Below are positions 41,294-57,558 of a stretch of DNA of 64,000 nt, one piece after another. The DNA is from Echinometra lucunter (taxonomy: Eukaryota; Echinodermata; Echinoidea; Camarodonta; Echinometridae). Numbering within the stretch: the stretch's first letter is position 1; every line of letters starts with the position of its first letter. Both the position numbers and the translations under genes were made by a program. Below the pieces are notes generated by a model. That model was not told the DNA's origin and did not search any database. It worked only from the letters and a program-made list of their open reading frames with translations. The DNA lies in NCBI GenBank assembly GCA_029962745.1, contig CM057156.1:2936114-3000113 (forward strand). Direction: 5' to 3'.

Positions 41294-41492
41294 GTTAAAG
41301 CTAAACTGCTAGTAGTATAAAACCAGGAACCTTTATATTGTTTTGCAAAGGCGGGAATGCAAACAAAGACTGTATAAGTTAGGGGAGGAAGTACAATATT
41401 ACTTATGTAACTTTTGTTATCAAAATAAGGTTTGAGATACAAACAGCATGTAGATAGAAGTTTTGAGTTATGAAAAAAAATGATGTCTTCCA

Positions 41493-41711
41493 GGGGCGGT
41501 ATTCTGAAAATTGTTTTATCTTTCATTTTATCTTCACTTTGTTAATTGTCATAACAAATTTTAAAGACGTACTTATGATTGGTTTGAACTGAGCAAATGA
41601 ACAGCACGCAAAACAAAAGTGCGCGATGTGAGCCATTGGCGTACGCTATTTTTGATTGCTATGGCAATTAAAATAAGATAAAAGATAACACAATTTTCAG
41701 AATACCGGCCC
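41493..41711 (+). mobile_element. MITE with GGGGCGGTATTCTGAAAATTG ends
   Basis: Left GGCGGTATTCTGAAAATTG followed by TTTTATCTTT; right AAGATAAAAGATAACACAATTTTCAGAATACCGGCC. ~219 bp, non-coding, in the intergenic DNA after fibrillin. Confidence 0.65.
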
Positions 41712-44389
41712 AGATGAATATCTAGACACGAAAATACACCATGTAAAAATGTAATGTGAAAAGATTTTGTATCTCCAATTTCACATAGGTTTTCATATTT
41801 AGTTTTCCTTATTTACAAAAAATGGACTTGAACTCTTAAGTTTCCATGCAATAATTTACACAAGGAAGCAAAGTAGGAATTTGGTCAACATAATGGAGTC
41901 AATTTTAGTTTGATTTTTTTATTATTATCACTCATATATAGTCACAACAGGAAGCAAAACTATCAAAATAAAACACTTCCAAAAAGTCCAATAACAAGAA
42001 AAGACTGAATATCCTTTTACCTAAAATGGATGTAACAAAGATCAAAAACATTTTGCTGACTCAACCACATCCCATATACTCCACTACACCCATTTTCTTT
42101 GGTTTTGTCATACATGTACAGTAATTTTGTTTTTATGCAAGGCATGCCTACAGAAGCAAAACCTAATCCGGCTTTATTTACAGGGACTCGGAGGCCATTT
42201 CCCTCGCTTTTTCTATATTTGTTTAGAAATACGTCATCACACGAGACAAACATATCCCTTTTGCCGGGCCCCAGCGATTGGCATTCGTTTTAAATAAACA
42301 AGATCATTCCAGCACTGCTGTTGCCTGCATGATCAAATACCCCTAAATCATATCCCAATCAAAGTGATATTAAATTCATAACCTGATATCGTAACTGATT
42401 TTAAGTTTCATCATTAACCATCGTAGTTTCATAACAAAAAACCCATGAACCAGATCCCGGACCAGATCCTGAAATTAAAAGCGTTGAGTAGTACACGTAG
42501 TTTTCATTAGCCTACGTATACATCAACACATCGACAGGCTCACTGTCTATGATTATTTGCGTGCACTATATATCAAGTTGCTCTTTTGCAACCTTAATTG
42601 TTTTCGCTGGCTGAAACAGGAACACGGAAACGTGACCACACTGTACACCCGATAGCAGGGGCAGAATGCGATGGGGAGGGGCCGGGGGGGGGGGGCGAAT
42701 ATATGGGCATTGCGGTCAGTACAGGTATTTAGAAGACTTCTAATCGTTAGGGGGAGACAAGGATATGAATTAGGTGGTCATACTGGCTTATTTTCCCGAT
42801 GTCCATTTTCTTTTTCCTGCCTCCAGAAATTTTCTCCTTATTTTATATTCTCCCCCCCCCCCCCCTATGTAGTGCCCCTTAGTACTGCCACTGTTCCGTG
42901 ACATGCCAACCCATAAACCTGACTAACGACAAGGGAGGCACCACGGGTACTGATGGTGTTCTATGTCACTATCTATGAAGCCACAGCATATTTGCATTGA
43001 ATTATTATTGTATTCAAATCACATGACCCCTAACTGAAAGCAGCAAGGTCGATCTTTTATTTGTTGTTCATACATCCACTGATTACAATTTGAGTCAAGC
43101 AGTGCCTGCCAAATATGTATAATGAATCACAGGGGCGGATCCATTGGGGCGGGGGCAATGATCGGCCGCTCGATCCCGGCCCCCTTTTTTTTTTAGGCCA
43201 AGGACCTTATTCATTTTCTCCCCCCCCCCCCTTTCTTTCTATTGCTTGTCAGCAATTTTGGGGGGTAAAACAGACACCTGAAAAAACCGATCGGTCCCTT
43301 TTTGAAAAATTCTGGATCCGGCGCTGGAATCAGATACTAGTATCGTATATGTTCGGCTTCCAGCATGCATGGACCTGCTCTTTCTAATTGCTCATAGCAT
43401 AGAATATATGTTTGTTTCCATGTTCCGCAGTGATATAACAATGCGTCACAGTCACATGTAGTTTGCTACGTACATTTAGTCTACTGTTTTCCTTTAATAA
43501 TTCTTACACAGACCCATAACCACCCCCCCCCCCCCCCCCCCTCCCCCGCTGGCGAGCAGAGGTCCGCTGGAAAATTCTTTCAAATGCAAGAGAAGATTAG
43601 ATTTAAAAAACAGAATAGGGTTGTTGTTGTTGTTTTTTTAAGTTGATATTTTCAAAATCATATAGGGGCCTACCCCTCCCACCCCCCCCCCCCCCCCCGG
43701 AACTTGGTCTCTTCGCTTCCTCAGGAAGATCCACTATTTTCACTTTTTCGTCATTAAAAGGAAAATGAAACCCACGGGGTAAATCAATACGTCTGTTCAG
43801 AGCCAGAAGGGCTTTAACTCATATCATTTTATACAGACTTAACACCCTTCTGGCTCCAAAAAGACGAATTATTGTAATGAAAAAAGAGGATAGAGATAAG
43901 CATTCTCCATTCGGTTAATAGGCATATTAATTATCTTTATATATTTTATTCAAATTTGTACATAGGCCTACTGTGTATTATGCTCCCATAACCCATGTGG
44001 GTCATGAAGTCTGAACAACTTTCAAACGTCGAACATCCACAAAAACCTGCTATTTTGAAGCAACATTGCCAATATGAGGATAGCCATAGAAAGTAAATTG
44101 CGACTTCTTAGACTGTCTTATTTCATAACTGATATTGATGTAACTTTTTTTTTGTTTTTCCTTCTTTTTAAAAAAAATACTTCTCTCTCTCTCTCTCTCT
44201 CTCCCCCCTCTCTTTACATCAAAGGGATCTCCCCCCCCCCCCCCCCCCAGTGTTTCATTTTCCTTTAAATCACACATTTCTTGACATGTTAACAGGACAG
44301 AAAAAAAAGGAATAGACAAATGAGAATGAAATTGAGAATAGGGATACAATCATACGAGGTACAAAGAGGAGTCAATTTATAATTATAGC

Positions 44390-44800
44390 GGAGGAGGAGG
44401 AGGAGGAGGAGGAGAGAGAGAGAGAGAGAGAAACCCCGAAAGACGGTTGTGATTAAAGAATGAAATAAGAGAAAGGCGCAGAAGGTATATAGAGAACAGA
44501 TGGAGAGGACCGAGGTAGAGAAAACCAGGAAGACGGTTGTGATAGAGAATGAAATATAGGACAGATGGTATAAAGAGAAGCTAATATAAACAAAGAGAAT
44601 AGAGGGGGAGAGAGAGAGGCAGAGAAGACGAGGAGTGAAAACGATTGTGATAAAGAATTAAATAGAGAAAGGGAGAGAAGGTACTAAGGGAGTCGATACA
44701 TACATGAAGAGATAGAATGTGCAGAGTACATTTGAGAGAGAAAGAAAAGAGATAGAAGGTATACAGAAAGGGAATAGAGGGAGAGGGAGAGAAAAAATGA
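44390..44800 (+). repeat. Purine-rich diverged tandem repeat
   Basis: About 90-110 bp units each contain GACGGTTGTGAT.AAGAATGAAAT (44444, 44533, 44640 and a weak one near 44806) separated by GAGA-rich sequence. It opens with (GGA)n then (GA)n. Confidence 0.6.
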
Positions 44801-45282
44801 GTAGAGGGTTGTGATTTATTTCAAAAGGAGAGAGGAAATTAAAGCCAGCATCATCGATCAACAACTTCGTGGCACAAAACACTCTGGTTTGAAATAAATT
44901 CAAAGTCCATGAATGTATCCTGCATTGGAACAGAATGAAATAAAGTTGATATTCATGCACTTTCTTTTCTTTCAAACCCTCAAACTTCAGAACCAATCAG
45001 ATCAAACACATCTGCACTTCCTTTACATCTCATACATGCACAACATAGTGAAGAAAATTCAGATACACATGTAGAAAAAACTGCATCTTCCAATCACAAA
45101 ATATGGGAGAAAGTACAAGATCAGGATTACATATTTCATATTGCATGTTTCTTTATTTTCACCTTACATCAGCTTTCTTACAGATTAATTGTCACAGAGA
45201 GAATTTTTTTTTTAAGTAATTTGGAATGAAACGAATAAAAGTTTTCAGGTGTAATCTTTCAGTGGAGTAATTTTTTTTAAAA

Positions 45283-45740
45283 ACCTTGCCATAATCCAAA
45301 ATTCCAAATCCCCGTTTATTTTCCCCATTTATTTTTATTTCCTATGGACAATAAACTGGTTGAGTGGTGACAAATTTGGTTAAACCACACTATCTAAAGG
45401 TTTAAATTCTCCAAAACTTTCTGACATTGCTCACCGTCTTCTCCAGAGATCTTGCAATGGGCAAAAAAATATTTTGCAACGAGAACCTTGTAACAGATTT
45501 GGTATAAAAAACTTGCCATAATCCAAATCCCCATGTTTTTTACGCTTTTTTCATTTCATATGGACAATAAACTGGTGACAAATTTGGTTAAATATCTAAA
45601 AGGCTACAGATTTACTCTCCAAAATTTTGTTCCATATAGCCTTACTATCTTACCCAGAGATCAGGCACTGGGAAACAAATATTGGGCAGAGAAGCTAGAA
45701 AAAGATTTGTTATCAGTTAATTAGCATGGATGGTATAAAG
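45283..45740 (+). repeat. ~220 bp direct repeat downstream of polyubiquitin
   Basis: Copies start near 45283 and 45511 (CTTGCCATAATCCAAA; TGGACAATAAACTGG). The offset drifts from 227 to 216 through indels. The sequence is not ubiquitin-like. Confidence 0.75.
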
Positions 45741-45974
45741 AACATCTTTCGAATTAAAGTTTTCAGAATTTGAGCATGCCATGAACAGAGAAAAACAGAT
45801 TCATCTTGAAGGATTTTTAAATTACTGCTTTTGAGCTCTTACATTCTTTGAAATGCTTTGACAATTAAAACCAATCACATTGAAGAACCTAATTTCTCAA
45901 ACTCCTGTAGTTAAGTTTTGATGACAGATAATCCCTTTAAAATGAGAGATGTTCACATGGCCAATGTGTTGACT

Positions 45975-49432
<3,458 letters not shown>

Positions 49433-49515
49433 TTTCCAAGAGTCGAGTCTCGCAAGAGAATGAAGCGTAAAGTTAGAAATTTCAGTAGAGTTGAACACTT
49501 GTCTGGATGAGATGG
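49433..49515 (-). other. UBC: Polyubiquitin non-coding exon 1 (predicted)
   Basis: Lies between a TATA box about 30 bp upstream and the strong donor at 49432. The exact start site is inferred from TATA spacing and not from transcript data. Confidence 0.55.
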
Positions 49516-49543
49516 GGATATTGACGCTGCGTCTTTTGTGCAC

Positions 49544-49660
49544 ATTATATATGGTGCCTGTGTTAGCTTGGGATTGGCCCTTCGATGTCACATGCTCTAT
49601 TCTATGCCTTTCCATTGGGTAGTAAAGATAGGATGTGTAACTATGGCATATGACGTCATT
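49544..49660 (-). promoter_or_regulatory. Polyubiquitin promoter: TATA, two CCAAT boxes, CRE
   Basis: On the minus strand: TATATAAT at 49551-49544, CCAAT at 49577-49573 and again at 49618-49614, and the palindromic cAMP-response element TGACGTCA at 49651-49658. Order and spacing are those of a strong TATA promoter. Confidence 0.65.
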
Positions 49661-51895
49661 TGGGCTCGGAGAGATGGCGCAACAAAGGATATGAAATGAC
49701 TCGACAATTCGATTCCTTGTCAAAAATTATGCAATAGGGCCTATGACCCGGGCCTATGACAACCCTTCTGGAACGATTATTACAGTGTTATACAGCTGGT
49801 TTCGTAAAAGAACGGATTTCATAACAATAGTTGTACAAGTGCATGTTGCATTTGTTAATTTTATTAATGCACGCTTGTACATGAAGAAAAACAAAACAAA
49901 AACAAAACTATACTAGGTGTTAAAAAGACATTAATTTGACACATAAATCGTTAATAAGTCAAAATTTGATCGGAGGATGTAAAAATTATTTGAACTTGTC
50001 CTTGACGGTTTGGGATTTTTTCATTAATATTCGTAAAATAATGCTCTGAATATCTAATCAGATTTTTACTTTGGGAAAATTATAATGCATGCTGCGGAAA
50101 TTCCACTGTACTAGGCCTACCTCTTTCATGACAATGGAGACCAAAAGGTTGGCAGAAATGACAGGTGCAATATTCATAATGGTATTCTGGTGTCTGGATT
50201 AATTAATGACACACACAGATTTGGGGCCTCATTTTCTTATTGAATATTCAGAGTAGGCCTGTTTTGACGCCCTTCACCTTTGCTTTGTGGAAACCTCATT
50301 CGATCAAAAGGGTCAAATCCCGTCAACTGTTGTTTTTGTGTGTGTGTTTTTTTTAATAACTTCATCATAAAAAAACAGCCCCACTCGGACCCTTACCTTA
50401 ATTCCCACGTAGGGAGAAACGCACAAAGCGTTGAATTCTAGAAGAAATCACTGAGTCAAATGGAAAGTAAAACAATAAAAAAAAATATATAACAAAGAAA
50501 AATTTATGGACTTAGGAAAAAATAATATACATTTTCAGCCATTAATTTCTCTTTTTCCATGATTAAATGACTGAAAATGTATATCATTCTTCCTATTGTC
50601 CATATATTTTTCTTTTTGTTTCTATTTTTTTTTTATTGTTTTATTTTATACAAACTCAGTTATTTCTGCTAGAATAGGGGCCGCCGGGGGAGTAGATGCC
50701 GTTATCGGAAAATCATCCATTACCTATAGTACTTTACCTACCGCGCCTACCGCGCCTACCGCCCACAAGACGTTCGGCCTAATAAATCTCAAGAAAAGTG
50801 TTCAGACAGCTCGCCTATATACCTGACTTTGTTTCACATTTTCACAACTCTTTATTTAGTGCCGGAAAATTCACATTATTATCTCCCAATGACCAGCCTT
50901 CAGATATATTTTGAAGCGGGTACAGGGCGGCAGAGCGTCTTTCAAGGGGGGGGGGCAACAGTGAAAAGGGCACTGGAAAAAGGGCACTTACAAAGGGTGA
51001 ACGCAAGAAGGAAAAGTAGAGTTTTAAACCGTTGCAAACGCGTTAATTGGTAGTCTCCTAAATTCTATTCAGCAACTGCAGTTTTAAGGATCGTTTTCGA
51101 TATTTCTTTTTTATAAGCCTTGCCTGAGACATTATGTGTGAGTGATCGTGAAGAGTGAGCTTTGGGAAAAAAATTATAAAAAAAATATATATCCCGCTTC
51201 AACGGGGACACCGTTCGTTGAATTTGTTCTTATAATATGTTTTTTCCTTGTGCCCCTACCTCCCAGGTTTTGGCCGCTTGCTCCACTGCCTCACACGGTA
51301 ATAACAAGGAAATCTCTTATTATTATCATGATTATGAAGCTTCTTTGATTCTTAGACTTCTTAAAATTCTACTTAGAACCGAAAATAAGCATTTAAAAGG
51401 GGAATTTTTCACATTTCAATACGGACATTCATTATAGAAGGAAAAAGAGTGCTATGGGAAAAGGGAAAGTCTGTCACTAATCTGGTATAAAAAGGGGGCA
51501 GGTGTAGAATTCAGACTTATCTGAAGCGAAAAAGGGCAAGTGAGAGGTCACTAAAAATGGACCCTTGTAAGAAGAGAAAGGGAGCATGAACAGGTTTGAA
51601 AAGGGGCATTTTCACGGGTAAAAAAGGGGGCACAGTGCCGCCCTGCCCCCCCCCCCCCCCACCGCCCCTGCAGGTGGATATAGCGAGAAGCATCTCTATG
51701 AAAATATTCAGTGCGATTTCATGGAACGAAAAGGATGTTTCTAACGGAGATTCGGAGCAGAGTTGGAACAGTTCAGAGTTTTTTAATAAATGTCTCTCAA
51801 TCGACAATATGCATGCTGTGCCAGTCTCTTACAACCCCACCTCTCCTTCCCCTTTTCTCTCTCTCTCACTCACTCACTCTCTCTCTCTCTCTCCC

Positions 51896-51965
<70 letters not shown>

Positions 51966-54280
51966 TCACTCTTTCGTTTTGTAAAATCGGGACCATGGTT
52001 TCACCGTCATCAATTTCATTATACATTTAATGCGCGAGACAAAGAATATAGAGGGAGGGTGGAGTTGAAAGGAAGAATTCTGGTATGGCCATTCAAACAT
52101 GGTGGCAAAATTATCTCCTCCCCTTCGTGACAAAATGTGTTCCACGAGAAAGTGGCCCAGCTGGAATTTCCTAACATTTTCAAAGAAAAGGTGCTCGGTT
52201 CTATACAGACTTCGAAATCTATATCTTCATTGGACATTTCACATTTTAAACTTCCCGATTACACGCTGTATGGAGCGCAGATATATTGAATGTACAGTAT
52301 CTCATTAATAAGTTATCTACCATTAAAAGGCGAAACCTTTATTAAAATGCTTTATGTAGAGATTGTTGAAAATGTTCAAAGAAAGAGAGAGGCAGAGGCA
52401 GACAGACGGCAAGCCAACCGGCCAGAGATATAGATCGAGAGAGATTGTTTGTTTTTATTTCCGTAAACCATATATTAAAAAAAAAACACACACACGACAC
52501 ATATAACAAAATCAATGAAAAAATCAGTGACATACAATAACAGAATGATTAAACGGATGGATAGCCCACTTCAGAGCCATTAACCTAATGGCTCTGTTCT
52601 TCCATGGGTCCAATGGAGTGACAGACAGAAAGCAAGAATATGAATGGAGGCTTATCAGGAAAAATCCTCATTTGAAACCTTTCTGTAAGATGCTACTCTC
52701 TATTCGACACAAAAAGAATGAACAATTGGGACGCTCACAAATCTTTTTTTCCCCTATATATCTTTACCAGAAATCAACCTGTATGTTAATTGCAATTTCA
52801 CAATCCAAAATCTAGTGGGAATTGAAATAGAAAAGAACCGGGATATTTCTGGTCTTGTTACGACGGGGTGGGGGGGGGGCACATTATGGCCCCGTAAAAT
52901 CTCTGGATCGCCCTATTGCCGGTAGAGAATGGTGTAATCTACAAGGCTGTATGGCCAAATTTCACTAAACCTTTTCGTTTTATTTTGTATTAATTAATTT
53001 ATGTTAATTTATGCGAGAAATCATAGCTTTCAATTGGCTATTTTCACTGAATTAAGCTTTAGCAATGATGATTTTTGGTACTAATGTCTTTTATAACATC
53101 CTCATCAATTCCTCAAAGAAAAAAATTAGTTGTCAAATCTTTTTATGTATTTTATTGTTTTCCAAATTTTTATGTATTTCTTTGTTTTTTCGAGTTTTTG
53201 TTTGTTTTTTCAATGAAATTTGTCGGCGACACTATTACGATCATACACAGCATAAAATTAATTGAGTTTAATCAGTAAAAGCAAAAATAATCATACATTT
53301 ATAAATTTTGGCTGAAAACACAATTTGTATTGAAACTGTACATGAAATCACGTTTTTGAGCAATTATTATTCTGGGTCCGACGTGCATGTATAAAATCAT
53401 GCGCAACTTCGGAACCGCATGCCCGGGCGTCACGAATGTGGTCTCAAAACGTGCGGGAAGGATCAGAGAAAAAACTCATGGAATCTCAGATCGAAATATT
53501 GAGCCGTTGCGAAGTACCGTCGAAAATTTGACAGGGGAGGGGGCCATAATGGCCCCCGGTTGTTGTAGGGTTAAACAATATATTCATATCATGGTCTTAT
53601 CAAACACCATAAATGAAAATGGACTTCCCTCTCCATGGTAGTAAAAGGTTAGACAGGAATAACAGTCTGTTCTGGGGAACCATTTACTAAAACTGACATT
53701 TTTCAAGTCTCAGTGGAACAACCGACGATACAGAGAGGCTGAAGCTTTTGGTCTAGACTAGTAAAAGGTTAGAATCTGAAATACATCTGACAAGACACAT
53801 CACTGGTTCAAAAAATGGGAGAGCAAGATAAATTGATTGGAATTGTTCATGTTTAATTCTTTAGAAAAAAAATATGCAAAATAGCAGCCAAAGGCTAAAA
53901 CAAATGAATTTACAATCAAATACAATATCATGAAAATTTAAAAAACAAAATACAATGGAATACAATTATACAAAAACATCTAGAAATAACATCAAACATT
54001 AGAAACAGTTGGGAGATGAATATGACAATCCTTAAAAAGGAATTAAGAAAGAGTAGCCCAAATGTCACAAAAAGGCAGATATACATGTAACAAAGAGAAC
54101 AAAAATAAAGAGCAGAAATAAAACAAAGCAAATGGAACTATTGCACGTGAAGACTTACAGAATAATTGATAATGGAATTTACAGTAAATTACAGGGAAAT
54201 ATTCAAACATAAATTAAAAAAAATTAGAATAGTGACTACATTAAACCAGTAATAAAAACGATTCATTAAAATCCATATCA
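49661..54280. other. Intergenic, repeat-rich DNA
   Basis: I see no gene. Contents: poly-G/poly-C runs at 50949 and 51646-51660, a ~105 bp (TC)n tract, and otherwise AT-rich unique-looking sequence. The open frames at 50596, 51596, 51711 and 53065 are simple-sequence or low-complexity and show no domain. Confidence 0.5.
51858..51964 (+). repeat. (TC)n microsatellite
   Basis: About 105 bp of CT dinucleotides with few interruptions. Polypyrimidine, triplex-prone. It creates Ser/Leu-repeat open frames in all three forward frames. Confidence 0.95.
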
Positions 54281-54283
54281 GGA

Positions 54284-54600
54284 CAACTCCCCCGGAGGAC
54301 GACTCCCACCTGACAACTTCCCCGGAGGATTAGTCCCCCGTAGGACGGCTACCCCGCAGGACGGGTCCCCCGGAGGACATCTCCCCCGGAGGACAACTCC
54401 CCCGGAGGACAACTCCCCCGGAGGACAACTCCCCCGGAGGACAACTCCCCCAAGAACAACTCCCCTGGAGGACAGCTCCCCCAGAGGAAAACTGGCCCCA
54501 GAGGACAACTCCCCTGGAGGACAACTCCCCCGAGGAAACTCCCCCTGAGGTCAAGTCCCCCGGAGAACAACTTCCCTGTAGTACATCTCCCCCCCCCCCT
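54284..54600 (+). repeat. 16 bp minisatellite (GGACAACTCCCCCGGA)n
   Basis: About 20 units, perfect in the middle (54370-54450) and diverged at the edges. Because 16 is not a multiple of 3, each frame stays open in turn and yields spurious Gly/Ser/Leu-rich frames on the minus strand. Confidence 0.9.
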
Positions 54601-56045
54601 TCCCCTTTAAGGAGAAAATTACGGATGGAAATTTATTTTTATGACAACTCCTTGGTCGTGAGGAACTGCAAAATATATCTTTCTGTTTTAAAATCAAACT
54701 TAAGTCATTAATCCAGTATTTTTTTAAATTTTTTTTTAATCACTACTCTCCAGGAGGAGAACAGTTCCTCGGGGATGACAAACAGGGGTATACGGTACTT
54801 TGTCGCTCTAATTGCTAACTTTTTTGAAAAAATTCCACCCTTTTGCTCCCATTTTTGCGCCAAAGGACACATTCAAGAAAATAAAAACTCTAGCAATGCG
54901 TACGCTTTTCCGCCCAAGGGTGTTGGGTTTGGCAGCTTCAGTGGCACACTCCCATCGGAACCGAATCTGATCATCAGAAGAGAGAAAAGAAAGGAATAAA
55001 CTGAAGAAAGGAAAGTGAGGAACCTAAGTAGGAAGCTACAAAAGTAGAGAATGGTGTATCTAGTCATATTCTTCAGGAAAAGAGGGGAGATGGGCCACAA
55101 TCAAGCTTAAGTCACTTCGCTCGATCAGCAGCCGTGATTGGGTCCTGTTCTTTTTTTTAAAAATCTGAATGCACAAATTTCAGGCAAGATATCATATTAA
55201 AAAAATCTTACTTTTTAGAGGAGGGGTCAACCACCCCCCCCCCCCCCCCTTGAGATCCAGTATCCCCCCTCACTGACTATAAATGAAATAAAACCTTAAA
55301 CAGATTTTAAACTGAATGCATGTATTCTTCATTTCATTTTTGTTACAGGACTTGTGCTTCTACATATTTAGCATCCAGCGAGCATGTGCGAGTATCGTTC
55401 TTTGCGCATGAAAACATTAATTATAAAGTACCTCATTCAAGAGTAAAAGATCAACAAAAAGGAAAAGTCATCATTAGATTCTTATGATTTGACAAATTTG
55501 GACACATATTGAGCTTTGATATCTAAATTCGCTGATGAAATTAATCATTTTTTTCTTACTTGGAATATCTACATTCAGCTGACCTGAAATCTAGAGGTTT
55601 ATTATTTTTTTCTTTTTTATATAGAGCCTAAGGAAATCTTTCAATCATACAGCTTGGAACAAACTTTAGTTTACTCATTAAAAATTACACCAATCCAGTC
55701 CATGTTTGTCAGATAAATGGGTGGAAAATTTTCAAAAAAGTTAGCAATTAGAGCGACAAATTACTGTATAGCTTATTAAACTAGTAACAACCCTCTACCC
55801 CTCCCCAATCCCCGTTTGTCATCCTCGAGGAGCTGCTCTCCTCCAGGAAAGTGGTAATAAAAATACTTGATCAATTACTTAAGTTTGATTTTTTAAAAAG
55901 AAAAGAAATTTTTTTACGGCTCCTCACGTGCCAGGCGTGGTCATAAAAATCAAGTTTCCTCTGGTCATTAATCATGTCCTCAAAGGGGGGGGGGGGGATA
56001 TCCTCCGAGGGAGTTGTCAGATGGGAGTCGTTCCCGGGGAAGTTG
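54284..56045. mobile_element. Foldback-type element with minisatellite arm
   Basis: Inverted arms 54585-54845 and 55720-56000 align well when one is reversed (e.g. AATCAAACTTAAGT, GATGACAAAC, GTCGCTCTAATTGCTAACTT). The left arm carries about 20 copies of a 16 bp unit GGACAACTCCCCCGGA; the right arm has only about three (55998-56045). Unequal tandem repeats in inverted arms are typical of foldback transposons. The 0.9 kb centre has no recognisable ORF. Confidence 0.65.
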
Positions 56046-56640
56046 CCCCATGGTAAGATTTCTGATTGGAAAAAAGATGTCAACTGATGGTAAGCGACAA
56101 GATTTTCCAATGCTGATTGGCAGCAATGGCCTGAGACCACTTCTAGGGGAGGAAACGGGTGACCTTGAGCTAGCTAAGGCTTGTCTAAATCTGGCAAGTG
56201 GGACGAAACAGAAGACACAAAACATTGTGACAGGGTCACAACAGGAGGTAATCGCGCCATGGACAGTGCGACACGTGCGGTGTTATCTGGATCTGGTTGA
56301 GAATGCAGAAGACAAGTTAGGAGTTTGACTTGTGGAACAAGGTTCAACATTGATTACCTTCGTTCATGTGATGAACGAAGTCAATATTCTTGTCGTTAAT
56401 ACTGGAGAAGTTGAAGTAGCCATTCCCCCTCATTCAGACTTAGCATCTGCAAATCTGATGGAATCACACAATGAAGTAAGTTGTGAAGTTAGCAGAGAGT
56501 TCTATCAAAGTGAATGTGCTTGAGACGCTAGCTTCTCCTTATGAGGAAACGAGTGACCTAGTCGGTCATGAAGATGGGAAGCAGACGCAGACATCGACTA
56601 CCCACCCAGGAGAAAGGCAAGATTTAAATTCAAAGACGGA
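56046..56640 (+). pseudogene. Coding-like relic, possibly retrotransposon pol
   Basis: Two consecutive frames look protein-like: one around 56070-56325 (with PMLIGSNGLRPLL, reminiscent of the end of a retropepsin domain) and one at 56332-56520 (VVNTGEVEVAIPPHSDLA, like the stretch between protease and reverse transcriptase in Ty3/gypsy elements). Stops separate them, and no reverse transcriptase, LTR or primer site is seen. Family assignment is weak. Confidence 0.35.
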
Positions 56641-57402
56641 AGTGTAGTGTGCCTACCTACAGGTATTAGCTTAGCAGAGATGCCTTATGAGGATGAAAAA
56701 AAGTACCTTGCATCCAGTACAGCATACTGTAAGATACATGTACCTGTTACATGTATTTATAAAACAAATTGAAGTGGTTTCAAGCGCAGATTTGAAAAGA
56801 ATACAAAAAATCTCAAATACATAAATGTAATTCACATAGGTCTGCTTAGTAAATCTGTCTAGAACTGTGTTGATGATCACTATTCACAGAATAACACTAC
56901 ACATAATTTCGTTAATTAACAAGATTTGTGTTTTGTGAGAAATCAGGTCCATGAAACATTGACTCCTCCAGTGTTCTCTTCGCACCAGTGCACATTCGGG
57001 ACTGCATTTTCTTCGCACTTTAGCACATTTTCTTTCTCTTTTTTTTTTTTTTACAAAATTGCACGTTCATATTGGTGTTAAGCACTGTTCACGTGGTTCA
57101 TACACTTAGCGTTCACAAATGTGATTTCACAGTGAAGCTTGTCTTAAACTAAGGGTATTTTGGAATAAATAATTAAGCGTCTTGTATTGTTTCGCCTCTG
57201 ATTAGTCTAGCATCTTTATGAAAGATTGCTCACTGCACAAGCTCTGGGGAATGATGTGCTCACGGCCATGCACCCTAGTGTACTTGCTGTATGCCACAAT
57301 AAGAAAAAAGTTGGAAACTTGGAGTTGTTCTTCGATTTAAAAAAAAAATTGAATACTGTTTAAGTCTATTTCGCACCTAGTATATAAAGAATCGTAACTA
57401 AA
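56641..57402. other. Flank of the actin-related gene
   Basis: AT-rich sequence that should include the 3' UTR of the minus-strand actin-related gene. I could not single out a convincing minus-strand AATAAA. Nothing else recognised. Confidence 0.4.
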
Positions 57403-57558
57403 TTAGTATGGTAAACATTTTCTACACAAGATGTTTTCTCCATGGTCCTGATAATCCTCTCTGGTTATCCAGAATGATTTGAAAGTTGGAAGAGATGCAC
57501 CAATAGAGCCTCCTACCCATGCTGCATGTTGACGGAATGATGGCGCTATCACACGAAC
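57403..57558 (-). CDS. Actin-related protein, coding exon 3
   Basis: 156 nt in phase 0 from acceptor ctgtag|GTTCGT to the TAA at 57405-57403. Encodes VRVIAPSFRQHAAWVGGSIG, then WITREDYQDHGENIL. This exon had no start codon of its own and was found from the splice sites. Confidence 0.82.
   Translation of the reverse strand, partial: VRVIAPSFRQHAAWVGGSIGASLPTFKSFWITREDYQDHGENILCRKCLPY

Larger units (their letters stand above)
40811..45280. other. Intergenic DNA between fibrillin and polyubiquitin
   Basis: Holds a family B MITE, a short MITE, several poly-C/poly-G runs (42686, 42853, 43222, 43524, 43685, 44231), a short element with CAGGGGCGGATCCA / TGGATCCGGCGCTG ends at 43131-43325, and a purine-rich repeat at 44390-44800. 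I see no gene. Confidence 0.6.

Noticed and set aside
51596..52130. Ser/Leu-repeat open frames on the + strand
   Set aside because: They are produced by the (TC)n tract and contain no protein-like sequence outside it.
54278..54570. Three overlapping Gly/Ser/Leu-rich frames on the minus strand
   Set aside because: They are translations of the 16 bp minisatellite; a 16-base period cycles through all frames and creates artificial open frames.
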